Of a stretch of DNA of 38,957 nucleotides, positions 7,637-15,072 are shown piece by piece. This stretch comes from Actinomycetota bacterium (GTDB taxonomy: Bacteria; Actinomycetota; AC-67). The position numbers and the translations under genes were made by a program. How positions within the stretch are numbered: the stretch's first letter is position 1; every line of letters starts with the position of its first letter. The notes under the pieces were generated by a model. The model did no database searches. It was not told the DNA's origin and saw only the letters and a program-made list of their open reading frames with translations. The DNA is taken from NCBI GenBank assembly GCA_040905475.1, contig JBBDRM010000060.1, positions 1 to 38,957 of the forward strand, given 5' to 3'.

Positions 7637-8617
7637 TCAGGGACGGTGCGACTCGTGCTCGGCGATCGAGTGGACCACCCCGACCGCGCGGCCGTACTTG
7701 CGGTCGCCCCAGACGTCGCCGATCCAGTCGAGCACCTCTCGCCCCAGGATGTACCCGGCGAAATGCCCTCCCCCCGGCACGACCGACAGCTCGGCGCCGG
7801 GGACGAGGGGGGTCATGAACTCCCCGTGCGAAAGCGGGACGATCTTGTCCGCGTCCCCGTGCCAGAACTTCACCGGCACGGTGATGTCTCGCAGCGAGAA
7901 GCCCCAATGCCGCCCGAACAGCACGATGTCGGAGACCGGCGCGCGAAGTCCGCCCTCCAACGCCGTCGTGAGGTCGTACAGGAAAACCGCCTTCATCGCC
8001 GGATCCTCGAGCACGGCCCGGTCCGAGGGCGGCGCGATGAACTTGCGGTAGAGATCGTAGCCCGGCGACGCGACGTCGCGGACGGCCTTCACGGCGTTGC
8101 TGAACAGCGCGCTGAGCGGCCCGCGTGCGGCAGCGAGGAGCGGATACATCAGCGGCAGGATCCTCGTGTAGCCCGGCGCGGTCTCGCGTCCGCGTGTCGG
8201 TCCGATCCCGCCGAGCACCGCGCCGGCGCTCACGCGATCGGGCATCGCCTGACACGCGGCGAGTACGTACGGCCCGCCGCCCGACAGGCCCACGGTAGCG
8301 AAGCGATCGATCCCGAGACCGTCGGCGAACGCCTTCAGGTCATCGGCCCAGTCGATGATCCGCTCGTAGGTATACGCCGTCGAGAAGCCGGTGCCCGGCC
8401 GCTCCACCCCGATCATCCGGATCCGGCGTTCGGCCGAAAGGCCCGGCACGTCCGGCGGGATCTGCTTGCGGGCACCCGGCGTCCCGTGGAACCAGAGAAC
8501 CGGGTCCCCCTCGGGGTCGCCGTACTCCGCGTACCCGAGGCTCCGTCCGCCTTCGAGCGCGACGAGCGACTCGTGATGCGGCCGAAGAGCGCCGAACAGA
8601 TCGATCTCGTCGGCCAC
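7637..8617 (-). CDS. Alpha/beta-fold hydrolase
   Basis: A 326-residue protein of the alpha/beta hydrolase fold. HGTPG at 44-48 supplies the oxyanion hole, the nucleophile elbow GLSGGGP carries Ser112, the acid is Asp257 (or Asp255) in WHGDADKIVP, and the base is His285 in PGGGHFAGY. The substrate cannot be read; esterases, lipases and C-C hydrolases share this layout. There is no signal peptide, so it is cytoplasmic. The GTG start at 8617 is set by AGGAGG five bases before it, and that Shine-Dalgarno overlaps the end of the upstream isomerase gene, so the two are probably co-transcribed. Confidence 0.9.
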   Translation of the reverse strand: MADEIDLFGALRPHHESLVALEGGRSLGYAEYGDPEGDPVLWFHGTPGARKQIPPDVPGLSAERRIRMIGVERPGTGFSTAYTYERIIDWADDLKAFADGLGIDRFATVGLSGGGPYVLAACQAMPDRVSAGAVLGGIGPTRGRETAPGYTRILPLMYPLLAAARGPLSALFSNAVKAVRDVASPGYDLYRKFIAPPSDRAVLEDPAMKAVFLYDLTTALEGGLRAPVSDIVLFGRHWGFSLRDITVPVKFWHGDADKIVPLSHGEFMTPLVPGAELSVVPGGGHFAGYILGREVLDWIGDVWGDRKYGRAVGVVHSIAEHESHRP

Positions 8618-8626
8618 GATCGCCTC

Positions 8627-9649
8627 CTACTGGAACGGGATCGGTTGCGTCTCCGGTTCGGGGGACGGCGGTACGAAGAACTCGTGGTTCTGGATCTCGA
8701 AGGTCTCCGGATCGAAGTCACCCCAGCGCGGGTTCACCACGATGTCGGCCGCACGCAGCCGCTCGACGATGTAGCCCTGGAACGACTCGCTACGCTTCGC
8801 CGTCGCGATCTCTTCCGATAGCTCGGCGCGCGCCTGCTCCAACGTCTTGATCCGGCGTTCGTCCACCTTGATGATGTGGAAGCCGAACTGCGTGCGCACC
8901 AAGCCCGAGATCTTTCCTTCCTTCACCGCGAAAGCAGCGTTCAGGAACGTCTCGTCGAAGTTCACCTCGCGCGTGATGAAGCCCAGGTCGCCGCCGGCGT
9001 CCTTCGAGCCTGGGTCTTCAGAGACCTGTTGGGCCAGCGTCGCGAAGTCGCTGCCGTCTTGGAGCTTCTTGAGCGCGACCTGCGCCTTCTTCTGCGCGGC
9101 GGCTTCGTCTGCGCCGGCCTGAACGAGGAAGAGGATGTGGCGGACATGGATCTCCTCGAAACGCCGGCCGTTGCCGTACGCGGCGCGGATCTCCGCCTCG
9201 GTGGGCGGCGCGCTCCCGCCGGCTACCTCCGCGAGCTTCTCCGCGATGATCTGCCCTCTGATCAGCTCGCGCACCGCCGCCTCCCCGCGCGCCTGGATCT
9301 CGCGCTGGATCTCTTCGGGCTGCGCGGCAGCGATCGCCTGGAGGCGCTCGTTCACCTGAGCGGAGGTCACGTTGACCTTGAGGCGCTTCCCTTCCTGGCG
9401 GATGAGCTCGTCCTGGATCAGTTGGACGATCACCTGGCGCTCGATCTGCAGTCGCTGCTCGGCGTCGTCGGGATTGATCGCGCCCTGGAACTGCGGGTTG
9501 CCGTACACGCTCGCGACCTGCCGGTCGAGCGCCTCGCGCGTGATCATCTCGCCGTTCACCACCGCGACGCCCGTGGTCAGGTACCGGCCGCACGCGCTCG
9601 CCGCCACGGCGAGCAGCGCGAACGAAAGCAGCCGGAGGCGTCGGGTCAT
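8627..9649 (-). CDS. Lipoprotein peptidyl-prolyl isomerase (SurA/PrsA-like)
   Basis: A 340-residue protein starting at the ATG at 9649, which overlaps the mfd stop by 4 bases; the frame stays open upstream inside mfd but that part is antisense noise. A lipoprotein signal ends VAASAC with Cys20. A SurA-type N-terminal chaperone region (about 25-150) and a parvulin rotamase domain (about 166-266: IHVRHILFLV, SEDPGSKDAGGDLGF, TQFGFHIIKVD) follow. The tail is rich in P and E. It should be anchored outside the membrane and help fold exported proteins. Coupling to mfd is notable because the two products have no known functional link. Confidence 0.92.
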   Translation of the reverse strand: MTRRLRLLSFALLAVAASACGRYLTTGVAVVNGEMITREALDRQVASVYGNPQFQGAINPDDAEQRLQIERQVIVQLIQDELIRQEGKRLKVNVTSAQVNERLQAIAAAQPEEIQREIQARGEAAVRELIRGQIIAEKLAEVAGGSAPPTEAEIRAAYGNGRRFEEIHVRHILFLVQAGADEAAAQKKAQVALKKLQDGSDFATLAQQVSEDPGSKDAGGDLGFITREVNFDETFLNAAFAVKEGKISGLVRTQFGFHIIKVDERRIKTLEQARAELSEEIATAKRSESFQGYIVERLRAADIVVNPRWGDFDPETFEIQNHEFFVPPSPEPETQPIPFQ

Positions 9650-12600
9650 GGGCTGAGGATATCGCGGCATGCATCGAGCAGCCATGCGGCCGCGTTTTCC
9701 TCGTTGCGCGGCACCGGAAGGACCAGCGTGTAGGTCTGCGGCTTGAAGATCGAGCCTGGGAACCGGTAACGGACGCGTACCTGCTCGGACTCCGCGAGCA
9801 CGAACGGCTCCAGGCGCACGCGGCCGCCCTGGAACGAGACCGTGCGAACCCCGCGGGGTGCGATCTCGATCCGAAGCGCGGCGACGGTGAGCAAGGTCTC
9901 GGCCTGCGGGGGCAGCGGACCGAACCGGTCGGTGAGCTCGGTGCGGGCGTCGGCCAGCGCCTCGAGCGAGGGCGCCTCGGCGATCCGCCGATACGCCTCG
10001 AGACGCATCGGCTCCTTCGCGATCCACAACTCGGGGAGGTGCGCGTCGACGGGGAGATCGATCTTCACCTCGCGGCGCGGCTCGGTCTTCTGGCCTTTCG
10101 CCTCGTCGACCGCTTCGGCGAGCAGCCGCACGTACAGGTCGAAGCCGACGGTCGCGATGTGGCCGTGCTGCTCGCCGCCGAGCAGGTTGCCGGCGCCCCG
10201 GATCTCGAGGTCGCGAAGCGCGATCTGCATCCCCGACCCGAGGTCGGTGAACTGGCTGATCGCGGCGAGTCGCGCGTGCGACTGCTCGGTGAGCTCGCGC
10301 TCGAGCGGGAAGAAGAAGTACGCGTACGCCCGCTCGCGCGAGCGGCCGACGCGCCCGCGGAGTTGGTAGAGCTGCGCCAGCCCCAAGCGGTCGGCGCGAT
10401 CGACGATCAGCGTGTTCGCCGTCGGGATGTCGAGCCCCGACTCGATGATCGTCGTCGTGACGAGCACGTCGTAGTTCTTGTCCCAGAACTCGAGCATGAC
10501 CTTCTCGAGCTGCTTCTCGTTCATCTGGCCGTGCGCGATCCCGACACGAGCTTCGGGGACGAGCTTCTGGAGACGCAACGCGACGCCCTCGATCCCCTGC
10601 ACACGATCGTGGACGTAGAAGACCTGTCCCTCTCGGAGCATCTCACGCCGCACCGCCGATGCCATCGTCTGCTCGTCGAACGGGCCGACGAACGTCAGGA
10701 CCGGGTGGCGGTCTTCGGGCGGCGTGTCGACGACCGAAAGATCGCGGATCCCCGACAGCGACATCTCCAGCGTCCGCGGGATCGGCGTCGCCGTGAGAGT
10801 GAGCACGTCGACGTTCGTCTTGAGCTTCTTCAGCGATTCCTTGTGCGTCACCCCGAACCGCTGCTCTTCGTCGACGACGAGCAGGCCGAGGTCGGCGAAG
10901 ACCACGTCCTTCTGCAGCAGTCGGTGCGTGCCGATCACGATGTCGACCTTCCCGGCCGCGATGTCGGAGAGGATCTTGCGCTGCTCCTTCGCGGAAACCC
11001 AGCGCGAGAGCGACGCGACGCGCACCGGGAAGGGCGCGAACCGTTCCGTGAACGTCGCGTAGTGCTGCTGCGCAAGCAGCGTGGTCGGCACGAGCACCGC
11101 CACCTGCTTCGCGTCGAGCACGGCCTTGAACGCCGCGCGCAGCGCGATCTCGGTCTTGCCGTAACCGACGTCGCCGCAGATCAACCGGTCCATCGGCGAC
11201 GCGCGCTCCATGTCGGCCTTGACGTCGTCGATCGCGGCGAGCTGGTCGCGCGTTTCCATGTATGGGAACGCGTCCTCGAGCTCCCGCTGCCACGGCTGGT
11301 CCTGGGAGAACGCGAACCCCGGCTGCTGCGCGCGCGCCGCGTAGAGCTTCACCAGCTCTCCGGCGATGTCCTTGACGGCCCTGCGGACCTTGGATTTCTG
11401 GCGGTTCCACTCCGACCCGCCCAGTCGGTGGAGCTTGGGGATCTCGCCGCCGATGTAACGCGAAACCAGGTCGAGCTGGTCGGCCGGCACGTACAGCCGG
11501 TCGCCTTCCGCGTACTCGAGGACGAGGTAGTCGGCGCGCGAGTCGCCGATCTCGCGGGTCTCCATGCCGAGGTAGCGTCCGACGCCGTGCACGACGTGGA
11601 CGGCCATGTCGCCGGGCTCGACCTCGATCTGGGTGACCCGGCGCCGCTGCGCGCGGGGCTCGCGGTGCGGCCGGCGTTTCCCGAACAGGTCGCTCTCGCC
11701 GACCACGGAGAGTCCGAGCGTCTCGGACGAGAAGCCTTCCTCGATCGGCGCGACGGCCACGGCGCCGCGGGATGGCGCCAGCGCGCGGCCGTCGTGCTGC
11801 GGCAGGAAGACCTCGTGCCCGGCGAGGATCTCGCGGATCCGGTCGGCGGAACCTTGCGTCTCGGCGCCGACGAGGACGCGGTACCCGGCGGCGAGCTGCC
11901 GCTTCAGCTCGGCGGCGATCGCCGGTACATCGGCGCGACCGCGTTCCCACATGCGCGCCTCGAGCTCGAGGCTTTGGCCGCGGAACGGCGTGAGCGCGGC
12001 ATGCCGCCCGCCGAGCGCGCGCTCGAGCGATGCGTAGGTGCCTTCCGCCGGCGCGACGGCTCCTTCGGCCGCGGCGGTCCAGCCGGCCTCACGGAGCTCT
12101 TCGACCTCGCGCTCCATCTCCGCGGCGCGGTCGGCGGTCCGCTTCGGCTCCACCACGAGCACGTGCGTCTCAGGAGGGAGCAGCTCGCGCAGCACCGGCG
12201 GACGTTCGAACAGCACTTCGAGGTGGGACTCCATCCCCTCGAACGCGATCCCGTCGGCGAGGCGGTGCAGCTCGCTCGCGAAGTGCGGGTAGCGGTCGAG
12301 CGCGGCGATGGCGCGGCCGCGCACGTCGTCGGTCAGGAGCAGCTCACGGCACGGGAACGCGGCCAGGGCCTCGACCGGGCTCAGCGAGCGCTGGCTCGCG
12401 ACGGCGAAGGTCCGCAGCGAATCGACCTCGTCCCCGAATAGCTCGACCCGCACGGGGTGGTCGTCCGTCGGCGGGAACACGTCGAGCAGGAAGCCGCGCA
12501 CGGCGAACTCGCCCCGCGAGGTGACCATGTCGGTCCGGCGGTACCCGGTGATCGCAAGCCGCTCGGCGAGCTCGTCCAGCGACACCTGGTCGCCGTTGCG

Positions 12601-13014
12601 CACGACGATCGGGTCGAGCCGGTCCGAGCCGGGGACCATGTGCTGGATGACCGCCCGCACCGGCGCGACGATGATCCGGGGCGGATCCTCCGAGCGGAGC
12701 CGGTGCAGCGTCTCGAGCCGCCGGGCGACCGTCTCGGCGCGCGGCGACAGCTTCTCGTGCGGGAGCGTCTCCCAGGCAGGGAAGAGCACGGCGTCGGGCG
12801 CCCACGCCTGGACCTGCGCCGCGAACCGTTCCGCATCGCGAGAGCCGGGAAGTACGACCAGCCACGGTCCGGGTTCACGATCGGCCAGCGCCGCCACCAG
12901 GGGCGGGCGGACCGGCTCGACCGCGGTGACGTCCTCGCCCGCGGCGAGAGCATCGGCGGCCTTCGCGAAGACGGGCGATCCGCGGAACGATTCGAGCAGC
13001 GCTGCTAGAGACAT
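9646..13014 (-). CDS. mfd: Transcription-repair coupling factor Mfd
   Basis: A 1122-residue protein, close to the usual ~1150. The N-terminal UvrB-like region (about 1-330) is followed by an RNA-polymerase-interacting CarD-like domain (EPGDMAVHVVHGVGRYLGMETREIG). The RecG-like helicase core has Walker A GDVGYGKTE near residue 613, DEEQRFG near 713 and TATPIPRTLEMSLSG, then the helicase C-terminal motif QLRGRVGRS. A TRCF domain closes the protein. Mfd pushes stalled RNA polymerase off DNA lesions and recruits UvrA. The ATG at 13014 has AGGTGAG just upstream. It is the first gene of its unit, with the isomerase and hydrolase after it. Confidence 0.97.
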   Translation of the reverse strand: MSLAALLESFRGSPVFAKAADALAAGEDVTAVEPVRPPLVAALADREPGPWLVVLPGSRDAERFAAQVQAWAPDAVLFPAWETLPHEKLSPRAETVARRLETLHRLRSEDPPRIIVAPVRAVIQHMVPGSDRLDPIVVRNGDQVSLDELAERLAITGYRRTDMVTSRGEFAVRGFLLDVFPPTDDHPVRVELFGDEVDSLRTFAVASQRSLSPVEALAAFPCRELLLTDDVRGRAIAALDRYPHFASELHRLADGIAFEGMESHLEVLFERPPVLRELLPPETHVLVVEPKRTADRAAEMEREVEELREAGWTAAAEGAVAPAEGTYASLERALGGRHAALTPFRGQSLELEARMWERGRADVPAIAAELKRQLAAGYRVLVGAETQGSADRIREILAGHEVFLPQHDGRALAPSRGAVAVAPIEEGFSSETLGLSVVGESDLFGKRRPHREPRAQRRRVTQIEVEPGDMAVHVVHGVGRYLGMETREIGDSRADYLVLEYAEGDRLYVPADQLDLVSRYIGGEIPKLHRLGGSEWNRQKSKVRRAVKDIAGELVKLYAARAQQPGFAFSQDQPWQRELEDAFPYMETRDQLAAIDDVKADMERASPMDRLICGDVGYGKTEIALRAAFKAVLDAKQVAVLVPTTLLAQQHYATFTERFAPFPVRVASLSRWVSAKEQRKILSDIAAGKVDIVIGTHRLLQKDVVFADLGLLVVDEEQRFGVTHKESLKKLKTNVDVLTLTATPIPRTLEMSLSGIRDLSVVDTPPEDRHPVLTFVGPFDEQTMASAVRREMLREGQVFYVHDRVQGIEGVALRLQKLVPEARVGIAHGQMNEKQLEKVMLEFWDKNYDVLVTTTIIESGLDIPTANTLIVDRADRLGLAQLYQLRGRVGRSRERAYAYFFFPLERELTEQSHARLAAISQFTDLGSGMQIALRDLEIRGAGNLLGGEQHGHIATVGFDLYVRLLAEAVDEAKGQKTEPRREVKIDLPVDAHLPELWIAKEPMRLEAYRRIAEAPSLEALADARTELTDRFGPLPPQAETLLTVAALRIEIAPRGVRTVSFQGGRVRLEPFVLAESEQVRVRYRFPGSIFKPQTYTLVLPVPRNEENAAAWLLDACRDILSP

Positions 13015-13121
13015 CTCACCTCACGCGCTAACGGCCCGGGCGCGGGGCACCCGGGCGTCCAACCGTCCTATGTGCCGGCCGAAGCGGCCGGTTTCGCACA
13101 GTTTACCGGCTCTTCGACGCG

Positions 13122-13149
13122 TCGACTTCCCGCTTTCCGTCGCTATCCT
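13122..13149 (+). promoter_or_regulatory. Promoter of the MpaB-family gene (leaderless-type)
   Basis: TATCCT (13144-13149) lies 8 bases before the ATG at 13158, with TCGACT as a possible -35 (13122-13127, spacing 16). No Shine-Dalgarno is present. Confidence 0.4.
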
Positions 13150-13157
13150 TGAACGCG

Positions 13158-14072
13158 ATGGCCAGCTACTCCCCGACCGGCATCCGAGGGCTCCTCACGA
13201 GCCCGCTGCGGTCCGCGCTCGACTCGAGCCGGTTCCCGCAGGAGCAGTACACCGACCCGCCGGGCGACCCCGGTCTGTTCGGGCCGAACAGCGCCGCGTG
13301 GTACGTGCACGCCGACCCGTTGATGATCGTCGGCGGTATCAGCGCGCTGATGCTCCAGACGCTTCACCCGCTCGCGATGGCCGGTGTCGCCGACCACTCG
13401 GACTACAAGGAGCGCCCGTACGGCAGGCTTTCACGCGTGGCATCGTTCGTCGCCGCGACCACGTACGGCTCGACCGAGGTCGCGACGAGCGTCATCGAGA
13501 CGGTCAAGGTCGTCCACGAGCGCGTCGTCGGAACCGCCCCGGACGGGCGTCCGTACCGCGCCGGCGACCCCGACCTGCTTCGCTGGATCCACGTCGCAGA
13601 GGTCGCCATGTTCCTCGAAGCGCATCTCCGCTATTCGCTCCGGCCGCTGCGCGGTCGCGACCTCGACCGCTACTACGACGAGGTCGCGGTGGTCGCGGAG
13701 ATGCTCGGCGCGACGGAGGTTCCCCGCAGCCGCGCGGAGGTGGCCGACTACTTCGAGCGGATAGGCCCCGAGCTGTTCGCAGGCGGTCAGGCGCTGGAGA
13801 CCATCCGCTGGATCCAGAGCTCCAAGGGCGGGAGTCCGCCGGAGCGCGCGGCGTATCAGGTGATGCTGAGCGCCGCGATCGACCTGCTGCCCACCTGGGC
13901 GCGCGGGATGCTCGGGCTGCGTCGGATCATGCCGGTCGCGCTCGGCGTCGTGCGTCCGGCGACGTTCGTGGGGCTGCGGACGCTCAAGTTAGTCGGGGGG
14001 AGGCCCGTGCCGATCCGTCAGGCGATGGCGCGCTGCGAAGCGGTCATGCCTGCGAACGGCTCATCCCGCTGA
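13158..14072 (+). CDS. MpaB-family (DUF2236) oxygenase-like protein
   Basis: A 304-residue protein of the family once called DUF2236, now linked to the haem-containing MpaB/latex-clearing-type oxygenases. The conserved motifs are visible: HADPLM, TLHPLAMAGV with His70, the run VKVVHERVVGT with His120, the segment DPDLLRWIHVAE with His145 and the arginine-rich helices that follow. These histidines are the expected haem or catalytic ligands. The substrate is unknown. A TTG nine bases upstream is an alternative start. The last 10 codons lie in a direct repeat shared with the epimerase gene at 17170; before the RHS island arrived the two genes probably overlapped tail to tail. Confidence 0.85.
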   Translation: MASYSPTGIRGLLTSPLRSALDSSRFPQEQYTDPPGDPGLFGPNSAAWYVHADPLMIVGGISALMLQTLHPLAMAGVADHSDYKERPYGRLSRVASFVAATTYGSTEVATSVIETVKVVHERVVGTAPDGRPYRAGDPDLLRWIHVAEVAMFLEAHLRYSLRPLRGRDLDRYYDEVAVVAEMLGATEVPRSRAEVADYFERIGPELFAGGQALETIRWIQSSKGGSPPERAAYQVMLSAAIDLLPTWARGMLGLRRIMPVALGVVRPATFVGLRTLKLVGGRPVPIRQAMARCEAVMPANGSSR

Positions 14073-14096
14073 GGCCTTCGCGGATGCTTGGGTAGC
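14043..14096. repeat. Left 54-bp direct repeat of the RHS island
   Basis: It is 52/54 identical to 17169-17222 (differences at 14050 and 14089). Read on the minus strand it is the last ~17 codons of the epimerase gene (YPSIREGLSGMSRS then Q-A-stop); on the plus strand it is the MpaB-family gene's end. Confidence 0.9.
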
Positions 14097-14160
14097 CCAT
14101 CGTCGTCGAAGCAGATGCGATTCAGCTCGCGCGACGGCGGAGCGTACGGCTAAGTGATGC

Positions 14161-14319
14161 CTAGGATTGTGTCCAGCTCTGAAGCTCGTTTCGGATGATG
14201 GATGCGCCAGCCTGTACGGTTACCTTCGGACCGGCAAGCCCAGGCGAATTGGACTCTAATCCGACGTAGTGCATGATCCGAAGTTGCGTTGAAATCGGTA
14301 ATCGCCTGTAGGACTTCAT
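14161..14319 (-). CDS. Possible 52-residue protein in the RHS island
   Basis: Not recognised. The ATG overlaps the stop of the preceding 84-codon ORF as ATGA (14316-14319), and the frame runs to a TAG at 14161. The peptide begins MKSYRRLPISTQLRIMHYV and has a plausible mixed composition. It may be a small gene, or the relic of a displaced toxin tip or immunity gene. The overlap is the only positive evidence. Confidence 0.25.
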   Translation of the reverse strand: MKSYRRLPISTQLRIMHYVGLESNSPGLAGPKVTVQAGASIIRNELQSWTQS

Positions 14320-14570
14320 GGAAATTTAGTCGGAGCTGTTCGTGCGGGTCCTTGGGTCCGCGCCCTGCCAAGCCACTCCCACCACAAGGTTTGGCCGTCG
14401 TAGCTGTAGAAGACCGTCGCGGCGCCGAACGCTGTGAGCGCAAGAGCGAAGAGCACGCCGAGCAGCACCACCACGGCGTAGCTATCCGGGGCAGGGCCGC
14501 GGCCGCCTTTGAGCTTGCTGCTGCGCCAGATGGCCAGCGGTGCCCGACTACTCGACGTACGAGAACGCAT
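14316..14570 (-). CDS. Possible 84-residue single-pass membrane protein in the RHS island
   Basis: The frame overlaps the end of the candidate immunity gene by 23 bases. A basic N-terminal part (IWRSSKLKGG) precedes one strong membrane segment (YAVVVLLGVLFALALTAFGA). A tryptophan-rich part, GQTLWWEWLG, follows. There is no good Shine-Dalgarno; a GTG at 14474 would give a 52-residue form. It could be a second protective or anchoring protein of the toxin module, or non-coding. No family is recognised. Confidence 0.35.
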   Translation of the reverse strand: MRSRTSSSRAPLAIWRSSKLKGGRGPAPDSYAVVVLLGVLFALALTAFGAATVFYSYDGQTLWWEWLGRARTQGPARTAPTKFP

Positions 14571-15072
14571 TGATCGCAGCCCAGTCGTCCTGGTCGAGGG
14601 GCCCCAACCGGATCTCCGCCAGTGTGCTGGCGTCTGTGAAGCCCATGACGAGGGCTGAGCCGACACCACACGCACGACCGAGTGGCTGAGGGTCACCGAG
14701 TCGCAGCGCAAGCTCGCCGCCTGAGAGGCGGCTCGCTTCGACAGGCACCGTCTCGTCGCGGTACCGCTCCGAAGGCCAGCCTGCGATGTCGAAGACCGGG
14801 AGACCCTCGTCGAAATCGGGGAACACCGTCCATTGCCCGGCCGCCACCCGCTCATCCTGCAGCACGAACTGCAACGCGACGAGCCGGCCTTGGTCGTCGA
14901 GCGTGAGGTCAAGCGGCGGCTTCGACCAGGTCCCAGCGCGCCAGTGCAGCGGCGCCGACGCTGTCTGGCCTTCGATCGTGACATCGATGAGCACGACGCC
15001 AGGCGTTGGCGTCTCGATGCTCCACGTGGCGGCACGCGGGCCCAGTTCCGTACGAAGCAGGCGAAGACTCAC
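14548..15072 (-). CDS. Candidate immunity protein for the RHS toxin
   Basis: A 174-residue soluble protein beginning at a GTG (15072) that overlaps the RHS stop as GTGA. This placement, directly after a polymorphic toxin tip and coupled to it, is the standard position of the cognate immunity gene. The sequence alternates short strands and acidic loops (WSIETPTPGVVLIDVTIEG, FPDFDEGLPVFDIAGWPSE, LGPLDQDDWAAINAFSYVE). It is acidic and tryptophan-rich, fitting an inhibitor that masks a basic nuclease-like domain. The frame is open further upstream inside the RHS gene, but that part is arginine-rich shadow. No named immunity family is recognised; the assignment rests on position. Confidence 0.65.
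   Translation of the reverse strand: MSLRLLRTELGPRAATWSIETPTPGVVLIDVTIEGQTASAPLHWRAGTWSKPPLDLTLDDQGRLVALQFVLQDERVAAGQWTVFPDFDEGLPVFDIAGWPSERYRDETVPVEASRLSGGELALRLGDPQPLGRACGVGSALVMGFTDASTLAEIRLGPLDQDDWAAINAFSYVE

Noticed and set aside
7289-8821. 510-codon plus-strand ORF opposite the hydrolase
   Set aside because: Shadow of the alpha/beta hydrolase and exported-protein genes; no domain or good start.
10039-12441. 800-codon plus-strand ORF opposite mfd
   Set aside because: Composition is R/D/E/H-rich and patternless; the minus strand holds a full Mfd. It is a high-GC shadow frame.
14316-15035. 239-codon minus-strand ORF in the RHS island
   Set aside because: Its N-terminal part is a shadow of the immunity gene; only the C-terminal 84 codons with the membrane segment were kept as a candidate.
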